A DNA stretch of 64,000 bases from Leptofilum sp965223525. Lineage in GTDB: Bacteria > Chloroflexota > Anaerolineae > Promineifilales > Promineifilaceae. The DNA lies in the NCBI RefSeq assembly GCF_965223525.1, contig NZ_CBDCWX010000004.1, forward strand, positions 1,054,001-1,118,000, given 5' to 3'. The notes below the pieces were generated by a model that saw nothing but the letters and a program-made list of their open reading frames with translations, ran no database searches and was not told the origin of the DNA. Positions 8,295 through 17,241 of this stretch are shown piece by piece. The position numbers and the translations under genes are program-made. Each line of letters opens with the position of its first letter. Within the stretch, counting starts at the first letter, position 1.

Positions 8295-10466
8295 TTAAAG
8301 GTGCTTCTTAAAGTAATCAGCAATTTGCTCTTCCATATAAAGACGGCCGTCTGCTTTGCGCGGCATGTGCCGTTCATCTGGGAATAGCAGCAAATCGTAT
8401 CGCTTTCTTGCTGCAATCAGGCCGTTGATAAGCCGTGCCGTGTGGCGAAAATGCACATTTTCATCAATGAGGCCATGCACCAACAGCAGTTTACCTTCAA
8501 TTTTGTCTAGATGGTGCATCACACTGCTTACTTCATACCCGTCTGGATTTTGCTGAGGCAAGCCCATGTACCGCTCCGTGTAGCCCGTGTCGTAGCCATC
8601 CCAATGAGTCACGGGCGCGCCCGCCACTGCCATCTGAAACGCATCGCCCGCTTTGGCCAAACAGAGCGCCGCCATGTAACCACCATAGCTCCAGCCGTAA
8701 ATGCCCACCCGCTTGGGGTCTGCTAGCCCTTGCGCCACCAGCCAGCACACGCCATCTACCTGGTCGGTCACTTCTACGCTACCCATGTTGTGTTTGATAG
8801 GGGCTTCAAAGGCCAAACCGCGCCGAGCACTGCCCTGATTATCCAATTTGAAAACCAAAAAGCCGCGACTGGCTAAATATTGAGCGCGCATATCCACCGT
8901 CAGGAGCCAGCCGTTTGTGACGCGCTGGGCGTGTGGCCCGCCATACACGCTCACGATCGTCGGGAATGGCCCATTGCCAAAACTGGTCGGCGGGCGGTAA
9001 ATGGCTCCGTATAGCAGCACCCCATCCCGGTTTTGCAGGGTGCTAATTTCTGGCGTGGGCAGGTTATGCCGCCCAATCCGATCATCTGGCTGGTTGAAGA
9101 TGGTTTTGTGCAAACGGCCGTCCGCCAACGAGCGCAGCACAATTTTCGGAGCCACGTTAACTGCCTGCTGCACATCCACAAAGCGATTGTGCTTGATGTC
9201 TAGCATCACGCTGTGCATCCCCGGCTCTGGCGTGAGTCGTTCTGGCTCGCCGCCCAGCAGCGACACGCGATACAGATGGCTTTCGGTTGGCGATTCTTTG
9301 GTCGCCATGAAGTAGGCCGTTTGGTTCTTCACGTCCACGCCGGCCAAGCTGTCTACTTGCCAATTGCCGGAGGTTAACGGCCGTATCTCCTGCCCATCCC
9401 CATCATATAAATACAAATGTTGGAAGCCCGTCCGCTCTGAGGCCCAAATGAAGCCACTGCCCCGGCTTTCTGGCAGGTTTTTGAGCGGGCGAAAGATGTT
9501 ATGCAGGTTAATCCAAACATCGCTGGTTTCACGCAGAAGCAGTCGTTTTTCGCCCGTGGCCAGCTCAAATTCAAGCAAATCTAGCTGGCTTTGCTCGCGG
9601 TTGAGAATTTGGGCAGTGAGACGGTCGTTTGGCAGCCAGTTCACCCGTGCCAAATAAATGTCCTCATTATCACCCAAATCTAGCCACTGCACTGCGCCAC
9701 TAGTGTAGCTCACCACGCCCAGGCGCACCTTCGCATTGGGCATTCCTGCAAACGGATAGCGATGATCTTCCTGCGCCGCCTCGCCAACGGCGTCTTTGCC
9801 CTGGTGCATAATGCGATACACAGGGATGTGCGCCTTATCCACTTCCACAAACGCCAACGTTTGGCTATCTGGCGACCACCAGTAGCCGCGCCGACGGCCC
9901 AACTCCTCCTGAGCAATGTATTCGGCCAGACCGTTGGTTTTGCCCGTGCCGCGCACCCCGCTGGTAATTTGCTGCGGCTCGCCACCAGTAGCAAGCATCA
10001 CGTACAGCTCTGCATCTTGCACAAAGGAAACCCACTGGCCATCAGGTGAGAAGCGGGCATCTTGAATGGGTTTAGCGGGATTGGTGAGCAACGGCCGTAA
10101 CGCTTCCCCTTCTCCCTCAAAAATGTACAGGCCGTCAGGCTGCGGGATGAGCATGTGGCCCGTTTTGGGCGACCATTGATACTGGGTGATGCCCAATTCA
10201 CGCTGGCGCAACCGCTCGCGCCGCAGCTTCTCCTCCAGCGACAAATTTTCCTCGCTGCCGCTCTCTGCCGATGGCGCAATGAGCAAGCGAGACGTACCGC
10301 TCTCCAAATCGTAAGCATAAAGCTGCCGCACCAGGCCACCCTCTGGGCTAAAGAGGTAGGTGAGGGAACGGCCGTCTGGCGCAAACTTGAGCGAACCAGG
10401 CATGTTCATACCAGGCAGAGGGAACTGCACAATATCATTTAATTCAATGTTGGGATGAGAGGGCAT
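8295..10466 (-). CDS. S9-family prolyl oligopeptidase/dipeptidyl peptidase IV-like
   Basis: 723 residues. Residues 1 to about 450 form a beta-propeller with repeated TolB/DPP4-type blades (for example FSPDGQWVSF and WWSPDSQTLAFV). The C-terminal third is an alpha/beta hydrolase with nucleophile Ser in GWSYGGYM, Asp in GLIDENVHF and His in DERHMPR. No signal peptide is visible, so it is probably cytoplasmic. It would remove dipeptides or cut short proline-containing peptides. The ATG at 10466 has AAGGAG upstream. It is flanked on both sides by related inverted repeats. Confidence 0.93.
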   Translation of the reverse strand: MPSHPNIELNDIVQFPLPGMNMPGSLKFAPDGRSLTYLFSPEGGLVRQLYAYDLESGTSRLLIAPSAESGSEENLSLEEKLRRERLRQRELGITQYQWSPKTGHMLIPQPDGLYIFEGEGEALRPLLTNPAKPIQDARFSPDGQWVSFVQDAELYVMLATGGEPQQITSGVRGTGKTNGLAEYIAQEELGRRRGYWWSPDSQTLAFVEVDKAHIPVYRIMHQGKDAVGEAAQEDHRYPFAGMPNAKVRLGVVSYTSGAVQWLDLGDNEDIYLARVNWLPNDRLTAQILNREQSQLDLLEFELATGEKRLLLRETSDVWINLHNIFRPLKNLPESRGSGFIWASERTGFQHLYLYDGDGQEIRPLTSGNWQVDSLAGVDVKNQTAYFMATKESPTESHLYRVSLLGGEPERLTPEPGMHSVMLDIKHNRFVDVQQAVNVAPKIVLRSLADGRLHKTIFNQPDDRIGRHNLPTPEISTLQNRDGVLLYGAIYRPPTSFGNGPFPTIVSVYGGPHAQRVTNGWLLTVDMRAQYLASRGFLVFKLDNQGSARRGLAFEAPIKHNMGSVEVTDQVDGVCWLVAQGLADPKRVGIYGWSYGGYMAALCLAKAGDAFQMAVAGAPVTHWDGYDTGYTERYMGLPQQNPDGYEVSSVMHHLDKIEGKLLLVHGLIDENVHFRHTARLINGLIAARKRYDLLLFPDERHMPRKADGRLYMEEQIADYFKKHL

Positions 10467-10499
10467 ACGTCCAAAGTCTCCTTCAAAAGTAGAGCATAT

Positions 10500-10543
10500 T
10501 TCGTATTACGTAGAAGATGACGGAATACGAAACGCGCAATACG
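10500..10543. repeat. Inverted repeat, CGTATTACG family (copy 2)
   Basis: TTTCGTATTACGTAG is followed after about ten bases by GGAATACGAAACGCGCAATACG, an imperfect inverted partner. It resembles the copy at 8236-8291, so the S9 peptidase gene is bracketed by the family. Confidence 0.5.
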
Positions 10544-10616
10544 ATTTTCATTCATGCACCGACAAATTGTAACGAAGAAGCAAAATAAATGCAGAATCGA
10601 ACTGTGGGCAGCGGAG

Positions 10617-10625
10617 TGCTATAAT
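10617..10625 (+). promoter_or_regulatory. Extended -10 promoter of rfbC
   Basis: TGCTATAAT is a full extended -10 element 40 bases before the rfbC start; the -35 region at the right distance is weak (TCGAAC). The same extended element precedes 22561. Confidence 0.5.
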
Positions 10626-10665
10626 TCGCCAGGATTTGTATTTTTGTTCACGGAGGAACACATTC

Positions 10666-11232
10666 ATGCCTTTTCAATTTCGCCAGCTTGCCATCCCAGA
10701 AGTCATCTCAGTGGAGCCACAGCTTTTTGGTGACTCACGCGGCTTTTTTATGGAGACGTACCAATTTGAAATATTTGCTGCCAATGGCATCGCAGCCAGC
10801 TTTGTGCAGGATAATCATTCTCGTTCAGCAAAAGGGGTACTGCGCGGGCTGCATTACCAAAAAGAGCCACACGCCCAGGGCAAGCTGCTCAAGGTGGTCA
10901 TTGGTGAAATTTTCGATGTTGCGGTAGATATTCGGCGCAGTTCGCCCACGTTTGGGCAATGGGTTGGGGAGATTTTGTCGGCAGAAAACGGCCGTCTCCT
11001 CTACGTTCCCCCCGGTTTTGCCCACGGCTTCTGTGTTCTCAGCGAAACGGCCGATCTCATGTACAAAACCACCGACTACTACCACCCGGCAAGCGAGAAA
11101 GGTATCATGTGGAACGATCCCCAAATCGGCATTGCGTGGCCTATCTCCAACCCGCTTCTCTCAGCCAGAGACCAAAAACTGCCCACCTTGGCAGAAGCAG
11201 ATTTCAATTTTGTGTACGATGGTGGGGTCTAG
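10666..11232 (+). CDS. rfbC: dTDP-4-dehydrorhamnose 3,5-epimerase
   Basis: 188 residues from the ATG at 10666, which has GGAGGAA upstream. The cupin-fold epimerase motifs are all present: LFGDSRGFFMETY, DNHSRSAKGVLRGLHYQ with the catalytic His, GEIFDVAVDIRR and YVPPGFAHGFCVL. It interconverts dTDP-4-dehydro-6-deoxyglucose and dTDP-4-dehydrorhamnose in the dTDP-L-rhamnose pathway for cell-surface glycans. The other rml genes are not in the window. Its TAG stop overlaps the stop of the convergent DtxR-type gene by two bases. Confidence 0.95.
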   Translation: MPFQFRQLAIPEVISVEPQLFGDSRGFFMETYQFEIFAANGIAASFVQDNHSRSAKGVLRGLHYQKEPHAQGKLLKVVIGEIFDVAVDIRRSSPTFGQWVGEILSAENGRLLYVPPGFAHGFCVLSETADLMYKTTDYYHPASEKGIMWNDPQIGIAWPISNPLLSARDQKLPTLAEADFNFVYDGGV

Positions 11233-11936
11233 GCGAGCTCCACAAGCACAGAGGCAGCGACATTTCGACCAATTACTTTGGCTTCATCGTTAATTACTAG
11301 TGTCATTGGCCCGTCAAAGGGGGCGACGGTTTGAATGGTAACGGCCGTTCCCGGCACAAGCCCCATATCAGCCAAATAACGCAGCAGTTCACTATTTTCA
11401 TCATCTATGATGCGGCGCACCCACACTGTCTGCCCAGACGGAACCGTAGAGAGCTTCTCAACCGCAACAGTCGTCATGCTACCATCTTTGGCCGGAATGG
11501 GATCACCATGTGGATCAAACTCAGGGTAATTCAAAGCGGCCGCAATACGCTCTTCCAGCTTTTCACTAATTACATGCTCCAAAATATCTGCCTGCTCATG
11601 CACCTCATCCCAGGAAAAGCCAAGCGCTTCAATCAAATATAGTTCAATGAGCCGATGGTGCCGAATAACCTCCAACGCCAACTTTTCACCAGAAGGCGTG
11701 AGGGTAACACCATAATGCTTCTCATAATTCACCATCTTTAACTTTGCCAGCCGCTTGATCATGCTCGTAGCAGAAGCCGGTTTTACATCCCGCGCGTCGG
11801 CAATACGCGATGTTGATACTGGCGACTCATCTTGAGCCAGCATGTAAATGGTTTTGAGGTAATCTTCAATTGCCTGATGGTTCAGGTTGTGCCGCTGCCG
11901 CGAACTACCATCTGGCAAGGATTCAATTTCTGGCAT
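11229..11936 (-). CDS. DtxR/MntR-family metal-dependent regulator
   Basis: 235 residues from the ATG at 11936. Residues about 15-75 are a winged helix (SRIADARDVKPASATSMIKR), then the metal-binding dimerisation domain (HHRLIELYLIEALG, HEQADILEHVISEKLEERI), then a C-terminal SH3-like FeoA fold (about 155-235). The three-domain layout is that of DtxR/IdeR/SirR. The metal-site stretch AIEDYL has Asp where MntR does and DtxR has Met, but the next MntR glutamate is Lys here, so Mn or Fe specificity is open. It would repress metal uptake when metal is plentiful. Its start region is shared with dnaA in a 760-base divergent gap. Confidence 0.92.
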   Translation of the reverse strand: MPEIESLPDGSSRQRHNLNHQAIEDYLKTIYMLAQDESPVSTSRIADARDVKPASATSMIKRLAKLKMVNYEKHYGVTLTPSGEKLALEVIRHHRLIELYLIEALGFSWDEVHEQADILEHVISEKLEERIAAALNYPEFDPHGDPIPAKDGSMTTVAVEKLSTVPSGQTVWVRRIIDDENSELLRYLADMGLVPGTAVTIQTVAPFDGPMTLVINDEAKVIGRNVAASVLVELA

Positions 11937-12696
11937 AAGGCATCCTAAAATTGCACCAAATACAAATTCAAGGCAATCTAACACAGTGAAAACAGGCTGT
12001 CAAGATTCGTTACGTTGCTTTATACGCTACTGCGTCTGGCAGAATTCTTTAACGTTTACATAACATCTGCAATCAAGTTTAAGCTGAAGTACAAAACCAG
12101 GAATTTGCCAGCAAAAGAAACGCATAGTTATTTTTTAGCTAATGCACAAAAATACATTTTCCACTGCCGCTTTTTTGCTAAGTTCTTGCAACCAACGGTG
12201 CAAAATATGGGAATTCGCACCGAATTCTGAGGAGCCAATCCCACATATATGGGGTCATTCGCTCGCTGCACGGTATATCTTGGTTAGCATAGCCGTTGTC
12301 AAGATTCAAACCTTAAAAATTGTTTTTTTTAAGGTTTTTAAAGTCTAAAAATCTCTAAGCTTTTAAGGGAAAATTTGCAAATTTCCATTGCATCACAGCT
12401 AGCCATCTGTTAGAATGATTACGCCGTTGCACAATAATCTGCATAACAAAACTAGCACAAAATTGAGGTCAAGAGGGATCATCAATAATTTTTTTGCCCC
12501 ATAAAACGAGGAGCCAATTAACGGGGCAAAGATAGTTGCTAGCAACAACTTCTGGGTTGAGGGACTTCTAAGCATAACCCACAAACTGTGTCTAACGGCC
12601 AGTAATAATTTCTCGCAATTGATCTGTTAGCTGAGGCGTACGGCCGTTTCTGTCCGCACGCCTGTTGACCGCAAAATTGCTGGCATAAACTTCCGT
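11937..12696. other. 760-base AT-rich gap upstream of dnaA (weak oriC candidate)
   Basis: There is no convincing gene. The gap is AT-rich, carries a perfect AACCTTAAAAA/TTTTTAAGGTT hairpin (12309-12336) and two copies of GAGGAGCCAAT (near 12229 and 12509). Two sites differ by one base from the DnaA-box consensus TTATNCACA: TAATGCACA at 12140-12148 and, on the other strand, the site at 12587-12595. No cluster of perfect boxes is seen and dnaN does not follow dnaA, so origin function is only possible. Promoters of dnaA and the DtxR-type gene must lie here. Confidence 0.3.
12309..12336. terminator. AT-rich perfect hairpin upstream of dnaA
   Basis: AACCTTAAAAA and TTTTTAAGGTT pair perfectly around a 6-base loop. 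The T run inside the right arm could end transcription, or the element could melt easily as part of an origin. It is not next to any gene end, which makes a simple terminator role doubtful. Confidence 0.45.
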
Positions 12697-14100
12697 ATGG
12701 TACACATTATGATTCCTGAGAACGCATGGAAAGCAACCCTGGGTGAGCTAGAACTCCAGATGACCAAAGCAACTTTTAATACTTGGTTGAAGGATACCTG
12801 CTTGTTACGCTACAGTGACAATCTTTACGTTGTGGGTGTGCGTAACGCTTATGCTAAAGATTGGCTGGAAAATCGGTTGCGCGACACCATTCTCCGCACG
12901 CTCTCAGCGATTGTAGATGCCCCGGTCGAAATTCAATTTATGGTTTGGACAGATGAAGTGCCTTTGGAAACAGTAATTGAAGAGGCTGCTGAATACCCCC
13001 AACCCCAGCCAGCTTTGAATGGGACAAGTATGGGGGAAACGGCCGTAAAAACCCAAAAGTCTCCCCCTTCAACCAACGGCAATAGCCTCACCCGCCGCTT
13101 CACGTTTGGCAACTTTGTGGTTGGGTCCAGCAACCGGCTAGCCCACGCAGCCGCACTTTCTGTGGCAGAACATCCTGGACAAACATACAACCCACTCTTC
13201 ATTTACGGCGGCGTAGGGCTTGGCAAAACCCATCTACTACATGCCATTGGCCACAAATGCCAGCAAGAAGGTCTTTCTGTTTGCTACATTCCCTCAGAAA
13301 CATTCACCAACGATCTGGTGCAATCCATTCGCAACAAGCAAATGGAACAATTCCGTGAGCGGTATCGCACCCCGGATGTGCTGCTCATTGATGATATTCA
13401 GTTCATTGCTGGTAAAGAAAGTACCCAGGAAGAACTGTTCCACACCTTTAACGAACTGCACAGCCAGGGCAAGCAGGTTGTCATCTCAAGCGACCGCGCC
13501 CCGAAAGCGATGGCCACGCTAGAAGAACGGCTGCAATCTCGCTTTGAGTGGGGGCTGATGGCTGATATTCAAATGCCAGACATTGAAACGCGTAAAGCGA
13601 TTTTACAAACGAAAGCAGAGGCGAACGGTCTCGTTGTTCCTGACGAACTGATGGATTTTATTGCCCAGCAAGTGCGCCACAGCATCCGCGAATTGGAAGG
13701 GGCGTTCAACAAAGTGATGGCCTATGCCCATCTGTCTGGCGGTCGGGTCAATATGGAACTGGTCAATATGGCTCTGGCTGACTTGATGCACCGCCCCGAA
13801 AAATTAACGGTGGAGCACGTCTTTGAAGCCGTCTGTAAATATTACAACGTCACCAATGATGATCTGATTGGCGCCAGCCGCAAGAAAACAATTGCTTACC
13901 CCCGCCAAATGGCAATGTATCTAGCCCGTACAGAAACCAATGCCTCACTCCCCCAAATTGGTGAAAAGTTGGGCAATCGTGACCACACAACTGTGCTTTA
14001 CGGCTATGAAAAAATCGCTACCCTCATTGATGCAGATTCCCAAATTCGCCGCGACTGCATGGAAATTAAATCATCTATGTATGGCGCACCTGTTGCCTAA
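12697..14100 (+). CDS. dnaA: Chromosomal replication initiator DnaA
   Basis: 467 residues (465 if the second Met, at 12709-12711 less two codons, is used; neither start has a good ribosome-binding site). Domain I is at about 1-85, a short variable linker at about 86-125, the AAA+ domain III at about 130-345 with Walker A GGVGLGKTHLL and Walker B LLIDDIQF, and domain IV ends with the DnaA-box reader GNRDHTTVLYGY. It opens the origin and sets replication timing. Unlike the common dnaA-dnaN-recF order, a DUF302 gene follows. The linker contains one ACGGCCGT octamer. Confidence 0.97.
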   Translation: MVHIMIPENAWKATLGELELQMTKATFNTWLKDTCLLRYSDNLYVVGVRNAYAKDWLENRLRDTILRTLSAIVDAPVEIQFMVWTDEVPLETVIEEAAEYPQPQPALNGTSMGETAVKTQKSPPSTNGNSLTRRFTFGNFVVGSSNRLAHAAALSVAEHPGQTYNPLFIYGGVGLGKTHLLHAIGHKCQQEGLSVCYIPSETFTNDLVQSIRNKQMEQFRERYRTPDVLLIDDIQFIAGKESTQEELFHTFNELHSQGKQVVISSDRAPKAMATLEERLQSRFEWGLMADIQMPDIETRKAILQTKAEANGLVVPDELMDFIAQQVRHSIRELEGAFNKVMAYAHLSGGRVNMELVNMALADLMHRPEKLTVEHVFEAVCKYYNVTNDDLIGASRKKTIAYPRQMAMYLARTETNASLPQIGEKLGNRDHTTVLYGYEKIATLIDADSQIRRDCMEIKSSMYGAPVA

Positions 14101-14250
14101 ACAAGATTGCCTGAGGCCTGTCTAATCTTTTTAATCAAGTCGGGTCTCGCCACGCCTCTTTACCCCCGTTTCAATCGATCGTAAAATTTAAGCAAAGTCA
14201 AACAAAACCGTTTGCCAGACATGTTCGGCAACATTTTTTAGGGAGTTACT

Positions 14251-14646
14251 ATGCAACAATCACTTGGATTTGACGTTTACCTGAACAGTTCTTATGACGA
14301 GGCCATTACGGCCGTTACTGCTGAATTACAAAAAGAAGGGTTTGGCGTTCTCACGGAAATTGATGTGAAAGCGACATTGAAGAAGAAGCTAGATGTTGAT
14401 TTTCGGCCATACAAAATTCTGGGTGCCTGCAACCCTACCCTGGCCCACCAAGCATTGAGTCTGGTACCAGAAGTCGGCCTGTTGCTGCCATGCAATGTGA
14501 CGGTGGCTCAAGAGGAAGACGGCCGTATTCACATCAGCATCATCAACCCCCAGCAAATGCTGGGCGTGGTTGAGCACCCAGACTTAGAAGCCATTGCCTG
14601 TGATGCAGAAGAGCGTCTGAAGCGCGTTGCCGCAGCATTGTCGTAA
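14251..14646 (+). CDS. DUF302-domain protein
   Basis: 131 residues, spanning one DUF302 domain (MQQSLGFDVYLNSS through the C-terminal AEERLKRVAAAL). Key family stretches are LQKEGFGVLTEIDVKATLKKKL, here split over residues 25-46, and the Cys in LGACNPTLAHQAL. GGGAG precedes the start. Proteins of this family are small cytoplasmic dimers of unknown role, sometimes tied to sulfur or redox metabolism. It stands between dnaA and an esterase. Confidence 0.88.
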   Translation: MQQSLGFDVYLNSSYDEAITAVTAELQKEGFGVLTEIDVKATLKKKLDVDFRPYKILGACNPTLAHQALSLVPEVGLLLPCNVTVAQEEDGRIHISIINPQQMLGVVEHPDLEAIACDAEERLKRVAAALS

Positions 14647-14648
14647 CC

Positions 14649-14690
14649 GGTTATCAGTAATCAGTTTCATTCACCGATTACTGGTGGTTG
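14649..14690. repeat. TAATCAGT/ACCGATTACTG intergenic repeat (copy 1)
   Basis: GGTTATCAGTAATCAG is followed by CACCGATTACTGG as an inverted partner. Related copies are at 41229-41292, 45992-46054 and 56205-56228, all between genes. Confidence 0.55.
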
Positions 14691-14701
14691 TGTACCCAAC
14701 T

Positions 14702-15505
14702 ATGATCGTCCGCCACGACAACTTTCCTTCACAATTTATTCCCGCGCGGCACGTACACGTTTGGCTACTTGACAATTATGAACAGCAGCCAAATTCACGG
14801 TACAGCGTGCTGTACATGCACGATGGGCAAAATCTATTCAGCCCAGAGACAGCAACCGATGGGCAGACATGGGGCGTGGCTGAAGCATTGCAGACATTAA
14901 TCGCATCAAATGAAGTGCGTCCAACGATCATTGTGGGCATCTTTAATCACAAGAATCGGTGGGAGGAGTACTGTCCAGAACGGCCGTTAACCCACTCAAA
15001 CGCTAAAAATCTGTGGCAGAAATTCCGATCATTCTTCGCAGTGCCCATCCGCTCAGACAACTATCTCAGATTTCTAATCGAAGAGCTAAAGCCATTTATC
15101 GATCACACCTACCGTACCAAACCAGAGAGGGAAGAAACGTTCATTATGGGGTCCAGCATGGGCGGGCTGATTTCGCTTTATGCGCTGTGTGAATATCCGC
15201 AGGTTTTTGCGGGTGCGGGCTGTCTCTCCACTCATTGGCCAGCCGTAGAGGGCATCATTTTACCGTACCTGGAAGAGGCGCTGCCCCCACCCGGCCAACA
15301 CAAAATCTACTTTGATTACGGTACAAAGACGCTGGATGCACTTTATGAACCGTTGCAAAAGCCAGTGGATACGCTCATGGTGCAAAAAGGCTATCAACCA
15401 AATGTTGATTGGCTTACGCGCCGCTTTGGGGGAGCCGAACACAATGAACCCGCCTGGCGCGCCCGCGTCCACATTCCCCTCACCTTCCTTTTGAAAAACA
15501 GTTAG
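14702..15505 (+). CDS. Esterase of the Fes/IroE-like alpha/beta hydrolase family
   Basis: 267 residues from the ATG at 14702; the earlier in-frame reading would run through an intergenic repeat. The fold starts with a strand bearing SVLYMHDGQNLF, then TIIVGIFNHKNRWEEY, the nucleophile motif GSSMGGLISL, and a C-terminal His in a GGAEHNEPAW stretch. This matches the 'putative esterase' (PF00756) group. No signal peptide is visible. The natural ester is unknown. The gene is convergent with the DEAD-box helicase, with an inverted repeat between them. Confidence 0.85.
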   Translation: MIVRHDNFPSQFIPARHVHVWLLDNYEQQPNSRYSVLYMHDGQNLFSPETATDGQTWGVAEALQTLIASNEVRPTIIVGIFNHKNRWEEYCPERPLTHSNAKNLWQKFRSFFAVPIRSDNYLRFLIEELKPFIDHTYRTKPEREETFIMGSSMGGLISLYALCEYPQVFAGAGCLSTHWPAVEGIILPYLEEALPPPGQHKIYFDYGTKTLDALYEPLQKPVDTLMVQKGYQPNVDWLTRRFGGAEHNEPAWRARVHIPLTFLLKNS

Positions 15506-15507
15506 CC

Positions 15508-15568
15508 ATAGAGAACACAGAGGGAAAAGAGAAAATCTCAAAAAGCTCTGTGTTCTCTGTGGCCAATA
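15508..15568. repeat. CACAGAG-family inverted repeat between convergent genes
   Basis: Left arm ATAGAGAACACAGAGGG, right arm CTCTGTGTTCTCTGTGGC. It separates the convergent esterase and helicase stops. Sister copies are at 17260-17324, 30291-30335 and, more degenerate, 2944-3010, 20829-20845 and 53307-53352. Confidence 0.65.
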
Positions 15569-15570
15569 AT

Positions 15571-17241
15571 CTAAGCCCGTTCGATGGAGAGCCGCTTTTT
15601 GCGGACGCGGTAGTTGCCTGTTTTGTCTAGCACTTGCTGGGCAAACTGTTCTGGCACGTCTACTAATGTGCGATCATCCTGAATGTGAATGGCACCAATA
15701 GTGGAACCGGGAATATCGGCATGGAAGGCAATGGTTCCAACAACATCGTTTACCCGCAAGCCATCTACTTTGCCTGCGCTGAGGCTCATGCGAACCATGC
15801 CGCGCTCATGGGAACGATGACTGGCGTTCTCGCCTCGGCCGTTGCTTGAAGACTGTTTTTTGTTTTTGTGGGTACGGCCGTTTCCAAACTTCCCCCTTCT
15901 CCCTCGACGAGACGGTTCCGCAACCACCTCACTGATGCGGGCAATGGGCCGCTGCTTTTCCTCGGCGCGAGCTAACTTGAGTGCAACGGCCGCAATCTCC
16001 AGCAAGTCATGACCATCTTTAGCCAGTTCTGCGACCAGCTCGCGCTCGCGGGCGCAGCGACCCCGCCGCAGCCAAACTGACATCTTCTCCAGCAGCTCCG
16101 CCTCCCGTCGATTTTGAATATCTTCGATGGTTGGCAACGCTATCTGGGTGACTTTTTGCTTGGTGTACTGCTCAATTTTACGCAGTCGCCACTGTTCTTT
16201 TGGCGTTACCAAAGACAAAGCGATGCCCGTTCGCCCAGCACGCCCCGTTCGCCCCACGCGATGCACATAAATTTCAGAATCCTGCGGTAAATCAAAGTTG
16301 AATACATGGGAAATGTCGTCAATGTCCAGGCCGCGTGCTGCCACGTCTGTCGCCACCAGCACCTTGATCTGGTTTTTGCGGAAGCGGTTGAGCACCTGTT
16401 CGCGTGCTTGCTGACTCAAATCGCCGTTGAGCGCTTCGGCAGGAAAGCCACGCACGCTAAGTTCGTTCGCCAATTCGGCCGTGCCCAGACGTGTGCGGGC
16501 AAAAATCAACGCGCTGCTGATCGGCTCCATTTCAAATAATCGCGTCAGTGCAGCTAGCTTATCCTTCTCATTGACCAGGTAAGCCCGCTGCTCAATGGCC
16601 GCTACGGTACGCTGGGAACGCTCAATGCTGATCGCTTCTGGTTCGGTCATGTATTTGTCGGCCAAGTGGCGAATTTGGCGGGGCAACGTGGCGGAAAAGA
16701 GGGCAGTCTGCCGCTCGGCAGGTGTGGCTTCCAAAATCGCTTCAATATCTTCGATAAAGCCCATACTGAGCATCTCGTCCGCCTCATCCAACACGATGGT
16801 TTGCACTTGGCTTAGATCTAGCTTGTTACTTTTGAGCAAATCGAGGAGGCGACCCGGCGTGCCGACGACCACATCTACCCCACGCTGCAATGCCCCTATT
16901 TGCGGACCGTAGGCCGTGCCGCCGTACACTGCCAGCACGGAAATTTGTCGGAAACGACCGTAAATCTCCATCGCCTCTGCCACCTGCAACCCAAGCTCAC
17001 GGGTGGGTGCTAAAACCAACGCCTGCACGGGGCCAAGTCCGGGGGTGATGTTGTGTAAAATGGGGAGGGCAAAAGCGGCCGTTTTGCCAGTGCCCGTCTG
17101 CGCCTGGCCTAAAATATCTTTACCAGTCAGCATCACGGGAACGACGCCTGCTTGAATGGGGGTTGGCGAGGTATAACCACGCTCGGCTACAGCCTGCACC
17201 AGCTGCGGATGCAGGCTTAAATCATTAAATTCGGTTGTCAT
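15571..17241 (-). CDS. DEAD-box RNA helicase with DbpA-type RNA-binding domain
   Basis: 556 residues. Helicase motifs are complete: AQTGTGKT (about 44-51), APTRELGLQV, DEAD at about 153-156, SAT, and HRVGRTGRAG in the second RecA domain. After a basic linker with an RRGKFGNGRTHKNKKQ stretch comes a DbpA-like C-terminal domain (about 485-556) beginning RMSLSAGKVDGLRVND. This is the CsdA/DeaD layout: unwinding of structured RNA in ribosome assembly and cold adaptation. AGGAG lies before the ATG at 17241. Confidence 0.95.
   Translation of the reverse strand: MTTEFNDLSLHPQLVQAVAERGYTSPTPIQAGVVPVMLTGKDILGQAQTGTGKTAAFALPILHNITPGLGPVQALVLAPTRELGLQVAEAMEIYGRFRQISVLAVYGGTAYGPQIGALQRGVDVVVGTPGRLLDLLKSNKLDLSQVQTIVLDEADEMLSMGFIEDIEAILEATPAERQTALFSATLPRQIRHLADKYMTEPEAISIERSQRTVAAIEQRAYLVNEKDKLAALTRLFEMEPISSALIFARTRLGTAELANELSVRGFPAEALNGDLSQQAREQVLNRFRKNQIKVLVATDVAARGLDIDDISHVFNFDLPQDSEIYVHRVGRTGRAGRTGIALSLVTPKEQWRLRKIEQYTKQKVTQIALPTIEDIQNRREAELLEKMSVWLRRGRCARERELVAELAKDGHDLLEIAAVALKLARAEEKQRPIARISEVVAEPSRRGRRGKFGNGRTHKNKKQSSSNGRGENASHRSHERGMVRMSLSAGKVDGLRVNDVVGTIAFHADIPGSTIGAIHIQDDRTLVDVPEQFAQQVLDKTGNYRVRKKRLSIERA

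Noticed and set aside
12399..12584. Small minus-strand frame upstream of dnaA
   Set aside because: No ribosome-binding site, no domain, and atypical composition in an AT-rich gap.
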